In this document: positions 1 through 13,700 of the stretch, in pieces
How the letters are laid out: every line of letters begins with the position of its first letter
How positions within the stretch are numbered: position 1 is the first letter of the stretch
Assembly (NCBI GenBank): GCA_902729315.2
Contig: LR746277.1
Location: forward strand, 2,113,001-2,177,000
Origin: Spirodela intermedia
Lineage: Eukaryota > Streptophyta > Magnoliopsida > Alismatales > Araceae
Length of the DNA stretch: 64,000 nt
Direction of reading: 5' to 3'
The notes under the pieces: generated by a model
What the model was told of the DNA's origin: nothing
Seen by the model: the letters and a program-made list of their open reading frames with translations, nothing else
Database searches by the model: none
Translations under genes and position numbers: made by a program

Positions 1-205
1 CGTCTCAGAGGTTATGACGAAAAGGCTATCTAGAAGCATGGCATCGGATATGGCAGAACATGCATTGGAGTGGGAGGTCGCACAGAGCGGAAATGGAATA
101 TAAAACAGGAAGGAAAGAGCAGCCACAGTGGTCCAGGGGAAGGAGATAAGAACAACGAGGGGACAACATCAACGGAACTAGGAGAGGTTCGATTGAAGGC
201 CGCAC

Positions 206-371
206 CAGGCCACATGGGGCTGATCTCCGAAAACCATCCGGGGATGATGGCGGACATGCCCGGTGCGAGCTCTCCCGCCGTCTCTCCCACCACCTCCTCG
301 CTCGACTTCTGCCTCTTCACGGGCGCCTCCTCGACGGCCGCCGCCGCAGACCCCACAAGTTTCTCTTCCAT
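206..371 (-). CDS. SPDS: Spermidine synthase, first coding exon only (gene runs off the left edge)
   Basis: Spermidine synthase transfers an aminopropyl group from decarboxylated S-adenosylmethionine to putrescine, in the cytosol or nucleus. Only exon 1 is visible. Translation from the ATG at 371-369 gives a variable, charged N-terminus of about 40 residues, then [15 protein letters not shown], the family signature that opens the tetramerisation and catalytic fold. The coding sequence stops at 206 with the first base of a Gly codon, followed by a GT donor at 205-204. Plant orthologues continue with GEAHSLK, which fits this phase. All later exons, including the aminopropyltransferase active site, lie outside the window. 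An in-frame ATG eight codons upstream (393-395) is possible, but the chosen one looks more typical. Spermine synthase also has a similar N-terminus, so the exact paralogue is open. Confidence 0.88.
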
Positions 372-955
372 TTCACGTGTCCCTGAGCGCTGCACAGGGA
401 CCAGACGTGGCGGCCACGGAGAAGAGCGCGTAGGTTTTCGCGCCCACCGAAGGGATGTAGGCGGCTGCTGTTCGTTCGTAGCTGGGTTCGGCTCCCTCTT
501 TCGAATTTAAGAGGGAGTCCGTTTATAACTGGAACCTACGCACAGCCCTGTTCTCGAGCAACAAAGCGAAGGGTGACCAACCCACGTCTTATCTGGATTA
601 GGGTTTCAACCAGGCATCGCCGCCGCAACCGCCCGGCTATCCCGGGAAAGACGACGATCCGCGGCCGCAACTACCGGGCCATCCCAGAGAAGACGACGAT
701 GGTGCTTCAGTATCTTCATTACATCTCAACACGTACGTAGGAGATGCGTTCTCAATAAAAGACCCGGCTCGTGAGCACTGGCGAAGGAGAGAGGATCTGA
801 ATTGTTCTCTAAAAGCCTGGACATTCATCATTTCTCTTTTGCTTCGGTGCTAAGCAGTATTTACGCTATCCCCTACGTCGGCATCTTTGGTTTTGTCTTC
901 TTCCGTTGGAGCCGGTGACGTGATGGGCAGATCGTATGGTTTCTACGTATTTCTT

Positions 956-989
<34 letters not shown>

Positions 990-1274
990 CTGAGAACAAT
1001 TCATTGACTGATCTTATAAAAGATCTAGTATTTTCCAAATTCTGGGTTTTTATTTCCCCCCATGAAAGGGGGAGAGAGATAGAGAAACAGTTGGGCAGAG
1101 AGAGAGAGAGAGGATATGAACTTGGAATATTGCACATAAGAGTGTAGAAAATCAACCGAAATAAGCCATCTGTGGAAGGAAGAGCGATAAAGAAGAGAGA
1201 ACCCCTGCTCAGAACCAAACAGTGAACACAGACAGACAGTTAAGCGACTCTTTTTATAGCAATCAACAGCCGCG
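372..1274. other. Intergenic region between SPDS and PRP31
   Basis: This stretch holds the presumed promoter and leader of the minus-strand spermidine synthase gene and the 3' UTR of PRP31 at its right end. It contains a (CT)n tract at 957-986 and shorter GA-rich runs near 1070-1110. The short reading frames here are low-complexity or unrelated to known proteins, and I see no supported gene. Confidence 0.6.
957..986. repeat. (CT)n microsatellite, about 30 bp
   Basis: Uninterrupted CT dinucleotides. Tracts of this kind recur through the window, mostly in promoters and leaders. Confidence 0.95.
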
Positions 1275-4200
1275 CTACGTCCTCTTTATTCTCGAAAAAG
1301 CCCCCGTCTCTGAGAAGTAGGTGCTCTGAGTTCCACTGCCAAGCTGGCTCCCGTGGGCTTGCGGGTTCGTCAGCTCAATCCCCTGATAATGACAACGGGA
1401 CGAGAATGCATTATCAATTACCATAGCACACTGAATGGATTCCTATAATGCGGTATGATTCCTCATCTAATATACAAAACGTCTCTCTCGTGGGTTCAAC
1501 TTAGATGTAATCCACATAAATATATATATATATATATATCTCCACCAACTTAGGTCAAGGCTGATGAGAAATGCAGTGAATAAAGAAAACCAGAGAGCTT
1601 GACCGTGCTTGGACAAGAACCCAGAAAGAGAGGGAGGAAATAGAGAGAGATGGAGAAAGGAAGAGAGAGAAAGAGAGAGAGAGAGAGAGAGGGGGGGATC
1701 CTGACCTGAACAGGAGTAAAGGCTAGGCTTGATGTCAGCCCTGACGTAGCACCACTGCTTCCATAGAGCTTCTCTTTGAACCTGAGGAATTAATGAGACC
1801 AGCCAGTATGAGGATGAGCCATTTGCTTCCACGAAAGAGCATTCATGAAGAAATAAAATCCGTGGAGGTCAAGAAAATGATAATATCTATATACAAAATA
1901 AAATAATATCTATACATATAATAGAATGGAAAGATAATCGATGCCAGTTGCACAAGAAAAAGAAACGGGATTGAACACCTTTTGGAGGCTTTAGAGGCCA
2001 GCTTGCTCTGAGCAGCTGACACACGGAGCTTTCCACTCCCTGCCTGGCCAAGCATGCCATAACCTTCCCCCAAGCCGTCCCCTAAGACATAGATGGAAGA
2101 GGTCGTCAGGAAAATAGGAAGCAGAAATTTGGCTTCCTGGGATCCATATATGGTAATGATCTCAAGATGTAAACATGAGCACTTATGGGCATGAATTGCT
2201 CCCAAGGGATAACAAAAGCTTTGCAGAGTGGGAAGCATGCGGTCATCATTATGAAAGCATAAATAATAATCTTTGATAGCGATCCGACTCAATTTTATGA
2301 AAATAATTATGCGTTTAAATTATACCTCTGTTGCCAAAGAGGGGTGAAACATTAAGACGGATTCCGGAAGGAGATTGGAGTGAAGAAAAACATCAAGGAG
2401 ATGATGCATTGAGCACAGCCCCACCTGATTCCAAGATGATCTTGCTATGTGGTCCAAGTAAAACAGTAATTAAATATAATACTATATTGTCCTAAACCGA
2501 GATATACCATAAAATAATAAACATTTTCTGTACATAATGACTCTGGATAATTAAATATTTAAGAACACCATTCAACATCTTACTCTGATCGTTACTATTT
2601 TTCCTAATCCTAAGAATGTTGAACAAGAAATTACTAGACAATTTGCTTACTGCAAAAAGAAGCAGAGGTGTAAACTAACCTAGAGAGCTCTCTTCTGGTA
2701 TTCCAAACAGCATTCTATTGGCCAACTTCCTCATATCTGTCACTGCATACCTGAAAACAAAAATAGCAAAAACCAAAGAGAAGTAAAACACAAAATCTGC
2801 AAGAATGCCTTACAAAACCAGCATGAACATCAGAGAAAGGTAGAAAGCCACGCTCTTTGATGAATAAATGAGACATACCTTTCTTTCATTTTTCTCAAAC
2901 GACGACCACCTCTCTTCTTTTTAGGTTCTGAATCTGGAACTGGAAGAGGTTTGGGCTGCTTTGCAGGGGGTGGTTCTTGCCATTTCTCAATCTTCTTACG
3001 AACTTCCTCCCGCAGATCCCTCCCAGTCTTGCCTGTGGGATCCCCTCTGGTAGAATCAACTCTTGCAGCAAGAGTTGACTTTGCAGCTAGTAACCGACAT
3101 GCACGAATTCTCAAAGATGGAGGGGTGCTTTGAAAAACCTCAGTCTGTTCAAGATAACCTACGCGAAATTGGGAGGTTGCTGTCGAGAATCCAGCAAGAT
3201 TTTTCTTCTTTGCACCTAGTAGCTGAACATTACATGCTGGCATTTTGGCCAATGCTGAAAGACCACCAGCAGTTCCCATGAGCTTTGCGGCAACTGCACT
3301 CCCAACAATAGCAGATAGATTTGGTGCAATGTAACCCATTCTACTCTCAACGAAATCAAGGACTTTCTTTTTGTCCAAATCAAGAGTAAGAGCTCGATCA
3401 CATGCTTCAATTGTCTTCTTGAGGTTTTCTTCTGGAAGTGGTTTACCACTTGTAGTTGATGCTGTCACAGAGACGACCATAATAATAGCTGATGGAAGAA
3501 GTCCCTCAAGATCCACTAAGGTAAGGTCCACTTCATTCCCAATTTTCTTCACAACCCGAGCATAATCAACTGGGTGATGTACAAGAGATTCAAGCTCAGG
3601 GAACTTCAAACGATAATTATCACGAATGAAATTATGAATAATAATAATCTCATTTTCAATGTCAACGGAAAGAGCATTGCAATCAACAATTAACTGATAT
3701 TCAGGATCATCTTCTAACGCCATTCCATAGCTTGGGACATCCTGCTCTTTTTGGAGAGCGTCTTCAACTTTCTGCAAGGAAAAATATATCTCATTTCATG
3801 AGATTTACGAATGCAAAATGTATTTGTAACTAAAAAATAAATAAAGAAAAGTACCACTGTCCTTTGAAGAAAAAAGTGAATTTTGATGTGATGCAGCATA
3901 TATATGAAAAAAGTTTTTAAAAAAATTGGAACCGGAAATGGACAAATAGCAACAAAGAAAATCGAATCACCTGAGAAGTTTCAAAAAATAATGCAATACT
4001 TTATAGAACATATTTTTAACACACTTACTTGCATAATTTCGATGTAGCGTTGAGTCATCTGCAATTTTGAGACACTATCCAAGTCATCATAGTTAAGAGC
4101 GTCAATATCTGCCATGTCACCATCAATATCTTCTTCCATATCTCCCAACTCATTGTCCACATCATCCTAGAGGAGAATTTCAGATGTGAAGAAGAGGCCA

Positions 4201-5103
4201 CAAGCATTGCAACCAACAGATAGTAAAATCAGCTTACACAGATAACACCATCAAAAGAGGTGATATAAACGTAAGCAAAAACTCACAGTTATATGATCCT
4301 CATTGTCAGATAGCTCATCAAGGTCAGCTAAGAAAGAATCATTGAGAGTCGCCTGATTGCAGAAAAAGATAAGAATAATGAGAAAAAGAACTAGATATCT
4401 GACTCTCCAGCAGCTGGCGCACAAAAAAAGAAGAAGCATAAAACAGAAGAAAATAAAGCACCAAGCCTTAGCAAATGATTTGACAAGAAATTGAACCAAG
4501 CAAGTAAAACAAACGCAGCCCATTCAGAATTTCACAAATGGCCAAATAAAAGTCTGCAAAAAGATCAATGTCATGTTCAGAAAGGCAAAATATTTAGGCT
4601 TCAATAAATCAATAAGATAAATGACAACTTTAAAATCCCCAATAGACAGGTACAATGAAACCCACTGGATGGGAGACTAGTGAGCTTGACCCAGGTACAA
4701 TATTCAGGTCATTTCATGTCAGGTGGAACATTTTCATAGGTCTCTAGATTATAAGATCTTCTGTCATAGTACACGATTCCAAGGCTCAATCCATGGCTTG
4801 AGCGTCAGGGTGGACGTAGGGTGAAATATGTGCATCAGAGATCTAAACATTTTTGTTGTTCATCTTCCCAACATCAAATCAAAAGTTTAACAAAATACTA
4901 GATAACACAGAAAACGAGCAAGCATCAATTGATCATAAGAATCAAATACATAGAGACATTTGTTCCCAACATCAGGCATGAAAATCTGCTAACATACAAA
5001 AAATTAGGTAATTATTATTTTCAAAAAGAGAGTATTTTTTCATCTGATGCAAACGCCAAAAGAGATTAACAGCATTCAAAAACTGAAAAAGATTACACAC
5101 CAT
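1275..5103 (-). CDS. PRP31: U4/U6 snRNP splicing factor PRP31
   Basis: PRP31 binds the 15.5K protein and U4 snRNA and bridges U4/U6 with U5 to form the tri-snRNP in the nucleus. Joined minus-strand exons: 5101-5103 (ATG only), 4287-4352, 4029-4166, 2879-3771, 2680-2750, 1979-2081, 1706-1781 and 1275-1382. The total is 1458 nt or 485 aa, which is the usual plant length, and all phases match. The N-terminus has the acidic ATLNDSFLADLDELSDNE signature. The large exon carries the NOSIC segment (about 95-147) and the Nop RNA-binding domain (about 180-330), with GYIAPNLSAIVGS and a basic KKKRGGRRLRKMKER stretch. The C-terminal exons read GDGLGEGYGMLGQAGSGKLR, then FKEKLYGSSGATSGLTSSLA, then GIELTNP. 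The stop is TAG at 1277-1275. The start is inferred, because the ATG ends its exon at a GTGTGT donor and is the only coding triplet there. Confidence 0.95.
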
Positions 5104-5780
5104 TTTCTAGATCCTACACGTTTCCTTTGGCAGAGTTATTGAAGAGGAGAGCTTGCAATGTCCTACAAGGATATCTGAAAAACAAATACATAATGGTGAC
5201 CATTATTAAAGAGTAGAGATTTAGAATGAAACTAATAAGACTTGAAGAATTTCTTCAACAATGACCGAAATGAAACTAGATGCTTGATATTGTTATAAAT
5301 TTAAGTCGTTTAAATGACAGAAAGACGTGCACAACGTGTTACAAGATGGTGTGAATAGGATCCAGGAATAAGCAAAACGCTAGGTGCCGATGGTTCCGCA
5401 AGAGGCGTAGCATACGCTTAAACGTCAAGCAAGATAATGACACTCCAATCAAATCGGTAAACCTCCCCCCATCAAACTGATGTGCTTGGATTAACTTTAA
5501 GAACAGCAGTGACAAAGTAAAACAATATTGATGGACCATAAGAAACTATTTCAAGTAGGATTAAGACTCTTTTTGTCCGAAAAAGTGGCTCAACCGGTTC
5601 TTCAAACGGGTTTGTATTTCGTCGTTTCGAGGAAATAGAAGGCAGGAGGGAAAGGATTAGCCAGAAAAGCTATTCCACCCGGAGTAATTCCACCAATAGA
5701 TGAGTCGGATGCGCGTACCTTGCCGGCGTATACCCGAGAGCACACAACTGTCGAATTAGGGTGAGATAGTCGAGTTCACG
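5101..5780 (-). promoter_or_regulatory. PRP31 5' untranslated exons and leader intron (inferred)
   Basis: Read on the minus strand, a TTTTTCAG acceptor ends at 5175 and opens an exon 5174-5101 that finishes with the start codon. Further upstream, GCCGGCAAG followed by GTACGCGC gives a strong donor at 5719/5718, so a first untranslated exon probably lies at about 5719-5780. The transcription start is not visible. A second possible ATG-GT junction near 5195 is weaker. Confidence 0.5.
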
Positions 5781-6300
5781 GCTCAAGTTAGATGACGGCC
5801 AGCCAGAAGAACGGGCGGACAGACTCCTCTGATGCCCCAAAACCGTCCGTGTGCCGATTTATTGAAGATCAAGCGGGTGCTTTAAGTCCGGATGAAACCG
5901 TGGGCAAGATGCGGGGAGGCCACACCCGCGAGATGGCAGCGGCCGACAGAAGGCACGGCACCGCTACGAGACCCCACGCGTGCTCGCTGGCAGAGGTAGG
6001 GCAAGAAAGAGAAAGCGGGTGGATTCTTCCAAGTTCTTCAGACGATGCGGCGGCCGCGACCCCTAAACTCCAAGATCGCCGACGAACGGCGAGGAGAAGA
6101 ATTGGTGAACCGGTTCCGTTTCTCCCAGTGGGTTCCGTTCCTTGCCAGGTTATACCGGGACCAGTCGACCGTTAATCAGCGAACCGACATGGGCGGGGCT
6201 CTCAACCCTTCTTTCTTCGGCCGCATTTCTTCTGTCAACTCGTTAAGCCTTTCTTCTCTGCTTGATTACCTTAAAATTAATAACATCAAGAATTCATAAA
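5781..6300. other. PRP31 upstream region, no supported gene
   Basis: Moderately GC-rich sequence upstream of PRP31. Two overlapping open frames (5792-6175 and 6045-6299) have no recognisable domain and look like promoter DNA read in frame. A divergent promoter cannot be excluded. Confidence 0.4.
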
Positions 6301-9300
6301 TATCTGTTGACTTAGTGGGTTGAGAATGCTTTATATCTCAAAAAAGCATAAAATGGAATAGATAGATCCATTAAGTTACAACTGAATAATCTGTTACTCT
6401 TAGCATGCACATTAGATAGCCCACCGACCTATGTTTTAGCACATACCCAGTAAGAAATCCGTTATATGTTTCTCTTGATTAATTAAGCTTCAAATCGACC
6501 ATAGAGAAACATTTTTCCATATATGCACATAATAATTCATCTCTTGGTTTGGCTATTTCACATTTCCAATAAGTGTGATTAATATGAGGTTTACTTCTAT
6601 TGCCAAGCATTTTATACTCTAATCATGTGTATGTTATTATCATCATCAAAATCATTGGGCTTCTAAAGCCATCATATAGAAGACAATATGAGTTCAACCT
6701 TGAGTTTTAAACTTACTCCTACACTACTACAATAGATACCTTTCATTAAAAGGTTGGTAGAAAAAAAACTATATCTTGTCATTTTCCACCCATTGAAGGA
6801 GTCAATTTTTTTGCAATTTCTAGTAAAAGGAAAATCCAAAACTATTAAGGCTAGGTTTTAGTCAAGGCTTGTAATGTTTTGGATCTAGTAGAGGTGAATT
6901 TGGTGCATTTATGTTCAAAGTATATACTATCTATGAGATAATTAAACCCAAGGTCATACATAGCCTCTAGAAAATGAAGTATCTCTATCGATTTTTAGGA
7001 GGTTGAAAGAAGAAGAGACAGTGAACTTATCTTATTTACCATGGATCTTGTACTCCTTGAATTATAGCTCAAAAAATAGTCTTCTTCACTTTGTAAAACG
7101 CTTGTCATTAAGTTTCAATAAGTATTTGTTTACACCAAGATTTCAGTTAACTCCTATTAGATTTCACAATTTAGCTCACTCAAGTGTTCCCTATAGATAC
7201 TTTTTTGCGATTCATCACATGAGGAGCTCAAATAAATTAGCACAAAACTCATATATTTTAGATTCACAACTCTAAAAACCTAAATAGATTAACACCTAAC
7301 AAATCTCTTTTAGATATATTACTTTATGAGGTCAACTAGTTTAACATTTACCTAATCTCTTCTAGATTCACAATTATAAATTTGTATGAGAATTTAAAAT
7401 ACTTAACATATATATAAGACCAAATGAATCCTCTTATAGATTCAATGCATAGCTTCTGTGGTGTAAATTCTTTGGCCCATAGAGGTGGAAGAGTTTTCTA
7501 GAGAGAGCATGCCTTGAATGCTTGACATACTTTCATTGATGTTGATCCTTTAACGATTTTTCTTTATGTGAGCATTGAGTAGGCTGTTCCTTAAGTGGTG
7601 ACCATTTTTTTCAGATTTTATGAGATTTTCAATCAAAAAATGGATAAAAAAACATCTCCAAATATTGGGACACTTAAATGTTAGTTTAATGGTACTAAAG
7701 TCTTTTAACATTCTTCATAAATTTTTTTGTAGCACCCCTTCTTTACCTTTTCTCTATCTTGAGTTGACTCCTTTCTTGCTATAAAAAAAAGAATATAGTG
7801 AAAAAAATATCTAGAAAATTTAGAAAATAGAAATATTACTAGAGAGTTTGTAACATAGTAATATAAATCCATTAGTAAAAATATCAAGAGCTTTGAGAGA
7901 GTACCATACCATTTTCAAAATAATGGTAGCTTCATATAAAGTTTGAAGAGACTATTCTTATGATTTGTTTAAATTATTAGCGTTATGATTTGTATCATTA
8001 TAAAAGTCAAACTATTTGATTTACATGGACTCTGATGCACTCATATTGCTGACAATATGGAAATAAATGTATATTTGATTAGATAAGATTATGAAGCTAC
8101 TAATGTTTTCCATTGAATCTATTTATATTAGTTTTAAAATACAAGGATAGATAAAAGTCATGGACTCTTTGTGTATTGAATGTAGGAGGGGCAAAACAAT
8201 TATGTTTCTAGCGATCTATGTAATGTCTTATTTGGAGGACTTGAGGATGTCTTAATTGTGTTGGTTGCAATATGTAGGTATTAACCTTCTAACTTAATGA
8301 ACAAAGAAATCAGTTGTATGTTTTTAAATTGTGTGTTACATAATGAAAACATTATTTACTAAAGATAAGTACATGACTAAGTACATGATTATAATACATA
8401 ACCCAACTAAGTGAATTAGATTAATTATTTTAATTCAATGTGGTGGAGATAACTATCTAAAGTGATTTGGAAGAATACAATGAACATAAATGAACTACAC
8501 AGAAAAAATTTAGAGTGATATGGCCCCTTAGCCAACATATATCATCTCAATAGACATGCTTATTACGTTTCCACTAATCTTATAGAAGGATTACATATAG
8601 ATACTCATGGACTTTGGAACCAAATAGTTCATTGGGCTATTAGACTATCTAGAGCTTTGAAGGAAATGATTCCACTAATCAGATTCCTTGGAAGGAAAAT
8701 ACTCAACGTTTCTAGCTCTAATTTATAAAACAACAATTAAGATGTTGTCACTCCCATCTTTATTAAATGGCATCCGCAATGCTATCACTCTTGTGCTAGG
8801 TTTAAAGGCTCTTACACACGATATAATAATTGAAGCACTATTGAACCTAAGTCAAGTATACTCATTTCTCTCAAGGATCCATTGGCTTTAATAGTTCCAT
8901 TTAACTAAATAGTAATCGTGATATTATCATTTTTAATGGCACTAGCTTTAATTGCTCTAGACCACCATATAATCAAGGTGATGTTGAACCTATGTGCAAA
9001 TGTAATTTGAGGTTTAAGCATATGACAACACCATAAATTGTTGCAGTTTCAAGAAGTTTTCATCATTTGTACTTTCTTTCACTATTTTTGCAACTCTAGA
9101 CCTTGGCGATTGAATTTATCTTAATTATGTTTTGTGGTGGTTGATTTTTTCCTCTTTCTAAATTTCTCAATAAATTGATATTGAAGGATTTGAACTGCAA
9201 ACATGAATGTTGTGTCTCTCCCTCTTCTTCACCCCTTTAGTGTGAGGCAAAGTCTCTCTTTCATTGGTTGGGTTTTGGGACATCAAATGGTTGTTTTCTG

Positions 9301-9562
9301 TGGCTGCTATTAGCTAGGAATTAGACCATTAGCTGTCACCTTTCTAGCTAAAATATAGCTTAATAAAATAGATAAAAATAATAATTATAAAGAATATATT
9401 TTTGAGATTTATTTTCACTCTTTATTCATTGTCTTTGTTTTTGAAATATTAATATATATAGATAGATTATTACATCTATTTAATCATACTTACATGATTA
9501 TGGCATGGCCAACTAGCTACAATGTAGGTATCATGACCTAACCCTCCCAAGTACAATGTAGG

Positions 9563-9597
<35 letters not shown>

Positions 9598-10200
9598 ACC
9601 CCACTAATCCCCTCTCCATGTCCTTACATCTACTTTGTCCATTGGTCCCATCTCCCTCTGAGTCTACTACCCCTTTATTATAAACACTAAGATATAGGAA
9701 GAAAACCAGTTCACTCATGAAAGGAAAAGTTAAAATACACCAAACATATCAGATCAAGTTGATATACAAAGAGTTTCTTATTAAATGATATGCCCAAAAC
9801 TTGATAACCCACAATCAACATGGACTTTGTTAAAAATATGATATAATTTTCACCAATATTTTTATTTTTTTAATAAAGCCAGAAATTTGACAGGCCCTCA
9901 ACATCCATGTCAAGGAAATTACAATGTCAAAAATATAGACTCACAAAGCCCATTGAAAGTCAACACCACAAAAATTCCCTAAAGATGGTGGAACTTTTCA
10001 CAAATTTAGGGTACTTTGAAAATATGTTGATATGAGGGATGTCCACGGACCATGACCACTGACCGTCCCATCAATGTTCGAGGCCTAGATCGTCTTCTAG
10101 CACATTGGCCATTAAAAACTGCGGAAATTTACGGATATACCATCAGTCAATAATGCACTTTCAATTATCTTGCTCAATTATTTAAGTTATTTGAGGAAAA
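6301..10200. other. AT-rich gene-poor stretch
   Basis: Nearly 4 kb of AT-rich DNA with frequent stops in all frames. Reading frames reach at most 90 codons and match nothing I recognise. The composition fits old, decayed transposon sequence, but I find no terminal repeats or coding motifs that would name a family. A 30-bp (CT)n tract lies at 9565-9594. Confidence 0.5.
9565..9594. repeat. (CT)n microsatellite
   Basis: About 15 CT dinucleotides within the AT-rich gene-poor stretch upstream of ALDH. Confidence 0.95.
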
Positions 10201-10748
10201 AAATATTGGGATCACGTGATTACGCGCGTGCCCCATGAGCCTCACCGCGTAGATGGTGACGATCTGTGGTTTCTATATCCGGCGACTCAGATGGACGCTC
10301 GGCCTTATCCTTTAAGAGTGAGACACGAGGAGGCATCAATTTAGTGCCCTACTATCTTCAAATGGTGTACATACCCTTATTGGATAATTATAGACAAACC
10401 CTTTAGAAAGAGATGGTCGTTGGTCCAAACGCCACGAGGCACGCGGTAGGGGCTTCTAAATCGGTTCGACCTCATCTTCTCGTCCATCCCGATCTGGTGG
10501 GATCTCAGTCGTGGAAATTTGCAGGGGAGAGGGAGAGGGAGAGAGAGAGAGTTGTTGGGGTGTGGGCGCAAGTCATGCCGTCTCGGGTGTCATAAATGGT
10601 CTCGAGATATATGTCCTATGCTACGCAGACAGGACGAGATTGTCAAGGATAAGCTGTAGAACTATTTTCAGTCGTGCTGGGTGGAGGCGGGTCCCAAGAG
10701 GGAAGGATTTAATTCGGCACACCGGAGATCGAGTGTACGTGAAGCGAA
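10200..10748 (+). promoter_or_regulatory. Presumed ALDH promoter and 5' leader
   Basis: GC content rises from about 10200 towards the ALDH start codon, with a GA-rich run at about 10523-10550. I cannot place a TATA box or transcription start with confidence. Confidence 0.35.
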
Positions 10749-13700
10749 ATGGCGGGGCGGGCAGCGCGGAGGATCTCATCTCTCCTGTATCGTTCCATCG
10801 CTCCGCCGTCAGCGGCTCTTCCTCTCCACCGAGCTGGGGTGCCCCTGTGTCAGCTTGGTATATACTCTGTTCTTGACTTTTCACCCGCCTGTGATCGGAA
10901 TAAATGTTCTGTAGTTTCTGTCCTCCGTCTCTGTGTGGGGTCAATTAATAATCGAATCGTCTTTGGAATCGGCGACCCTTCTTTACTATCACTGCCGGAT
11001 TCTCTGTATCTTAGGGAAAAGGCGGAAACGGCATCTTTATTTTTTGTCTACTTTTCTTTTAGCCGGGTATTAGTATAAAATCATGGTTCAAAGGTTCAAA
11101 GTACTTTTAATATGATATGTAGAGCTACCATCTCGTAGAATTTGGATGGAGTAATTGCCGCGTGGAGAAGTATTTTCCTCGAGTCCGATCTGTGGTACGA
11201 CCCTTCCCCCTGTCGTTGACTCACCACGTCGACCTGGTTCTGGCCGCTTAATCCTGGAGAGATGGATAATTCTTAGACAACTTGGGAATTAGATTGGAAA
11301 ACACCTTGACCACCGTGTTGAGGGGATTTCGCCAAAGGAAAAGGTGATTGTAAGGGCGAGTGTATTCTTCTGTTGTAACTAAGATCATGAATTTACGACG
11401 GAACTGCAATGAGATGAACTGGACGAATGCTTATAATGCTCCCATGAGTGGATTATCCTTTAAAAAGGCTTTTAAATTGTGTGAAAATTTATCCCGGAGA
11501 TTTATTTTCTTTTCTGAATTTTATGTTTTTCTGTCTCTCAGACAGAGGAACTGCTGCTGCAACATTAGGAATCCGCAGGCTGTTCGGTACTTCTGCCGTT
11601 GCTGCAGAAGAGCCTATCACGCCCCCGGTCGAAGTGAAACACACACAGCTCTTAATCAACGGCAAATTTGTTGATTCAGCATCAGGTATCTTTTCTCGCG
11701 TTGACTCTTTATTTCTGTCCATGTGGAGTCCTCATGCTCACCCAATCATTATTATTATTACTATCAAAATTTTCTTATTCTGCACGTTTTCTTCCCAGGG
11801 AAGACATTCCCTACCCTGGATCCTAGGACAGGAGAGGTTATAGCCCATGTTGCTGAGGGCGAAGCTGAAGATATCAACCGGGCTGTGATCGCTGCCCGCA
11901 AGGCATTCGATGAGGGACCATGGCCGAAAATGTCTCCCTATGTAAACATCCTTGGTTTCTTGCTAATATATATTAATATAAATCATGCATTTAAATGATA
12001 TTTCCTCATACTCTGCTGGTGCCATTTCCCAGAAAAGGTCCATGATACTTTACCGCTTTGCGGATTTGATTGAAAAACACAATGATGAAATCGCAGCACT
12101 TGAGACTTGGGACAATGGGAAGCCGTATCAACAAGCTGTGTCAGTAGAAATACCCATGCTTGCTCGCCTGATTCGATACTATGCTGGCAAGCCATCCCTA
12201 CCGCAAAAGAAAGAAACAGTTTAGTGTGCGCCCAAAAAGGAAATGAAAACCTAATGAAAAAATGTTATTTTATGGCGTTTCAGGTTGGGCAGACAAAATC
12301 CATGGACTTACGGCTCAAGCTGATGGAGCACATCATGTTCAAGTGCTACATGAGCCTTACGGTGTTGCTGGGCAGATTATCCCCTGGAATTTTCCACTAC
12401 TGATGTTTGCTTGGAAAGTCGGCCCTGCATTGGCATGTGGAAATACTATTGTACTAAAGACTGCGGAGCAGACTCCTCTCTCTGCACTGTATGTGGCAAG
12501 GCTAGCTCTTGAGGTAGGGATTTCCATTCCTATCTATATTTCAAATCGAAACCATGGCTATGAACTGTGTGGTACAAAGGCATCATTGAGTGCTTGATTA
12601 TTTTTGTGCCACGTGTTACCAATAAAGAGGGTTAACATGGTTTACATAAATGGGTTGTTATTTAAATGCAAAACACTTTTTATCCCTTCTGATTATTATG
12701 GTGGCACACCTCACTTCAGAAACATATTATTTGTGGCACAGAAAGGTAAAATCTCTTACAGGAGAAATGTTTGTCAGAAGTTGGTAAGTACAACACCGTA
12801 AAATAACTAAAGAAATATAAATGAAATACATTGAATAAAAATAATGCAGCGAATTTAAATATGCTTGAGGGTATTTCATAGTAACTGCCAGCCTATCGGT
12901 GTGAAGCCTCTTGAAAAGGCCACCAGGGAAATTTTCCCTGAAGAACTGTTATGTACATCGTTGCACAATATTTTTTGGTCAGTTCGAAAATAAGAGTGCA
13001 GATGAACAGGCTTCATCGTCACAGAAATCTGATACAAATAGTGAATAGTATAAAATGGATCTTTCTACTTGATTATTAGCTTTTGATATCTATTTTTGTG
13101 TACATGACAGAGATGTATTTTTTCCTCTATATTTCTGTCATGATATATTTAATATTGCATAAATAGGAAAGTCTATCCTCTGTGGCATGACTTGTATCTG
13201 ACATGCGTTCGTGTTTACAGGCTGGGCTTCCACCTGGTGTCTTAAATGTAGTGTCTGGATTTGGCCCAACTGCTGGCGCATCCCTCGCTACTCACATGGA
13301 TGTTGACAAGGTATCTTATGAGAGACAACCAGCAGCCACCTTTAAACGATTTCGTTCATTATCTGCAAACGCAAACCGTACCACATAAGTGGCAATTAAT
13401 CATATTTCTGTGTTATGTAACACCATTTACACTATGTCCCCCTCAATCATGTTAGAATTTTTTTCTTCCTTCGAAGTTCAACATGCAGAGAAATAATTCT
13501 CAAGACTATTTTCTTGCTTAATCTCGACTTAAAATCTCAATAATTTCTACGACCAAAGGTGAGACATACAGGTTATTAAGGTGTCCGGCTTGAAGATGTT
13601 CTTATTTCTTCCCTCGCAAATTCACCAGTGAGTAGCAGGAAATTCACTCAGCAATTGCATTCGTCATTCACAGCACAAGGTGGCTATTGTCACATGAAGT

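Noticed and set aside
5792..6299. Two open frames upstream of PRP31 as a possible divergent gene
   Set aside because: No domain, no good splice context and GC-driven openness; more likely promoter DNA.
6719..6770. 'CACTACTACAA' start resembling a CACTA transposon end
   Set aside because: No inverted partner end or transposase was found downstream. The match is short and AT-rich DNA gives it by chance.
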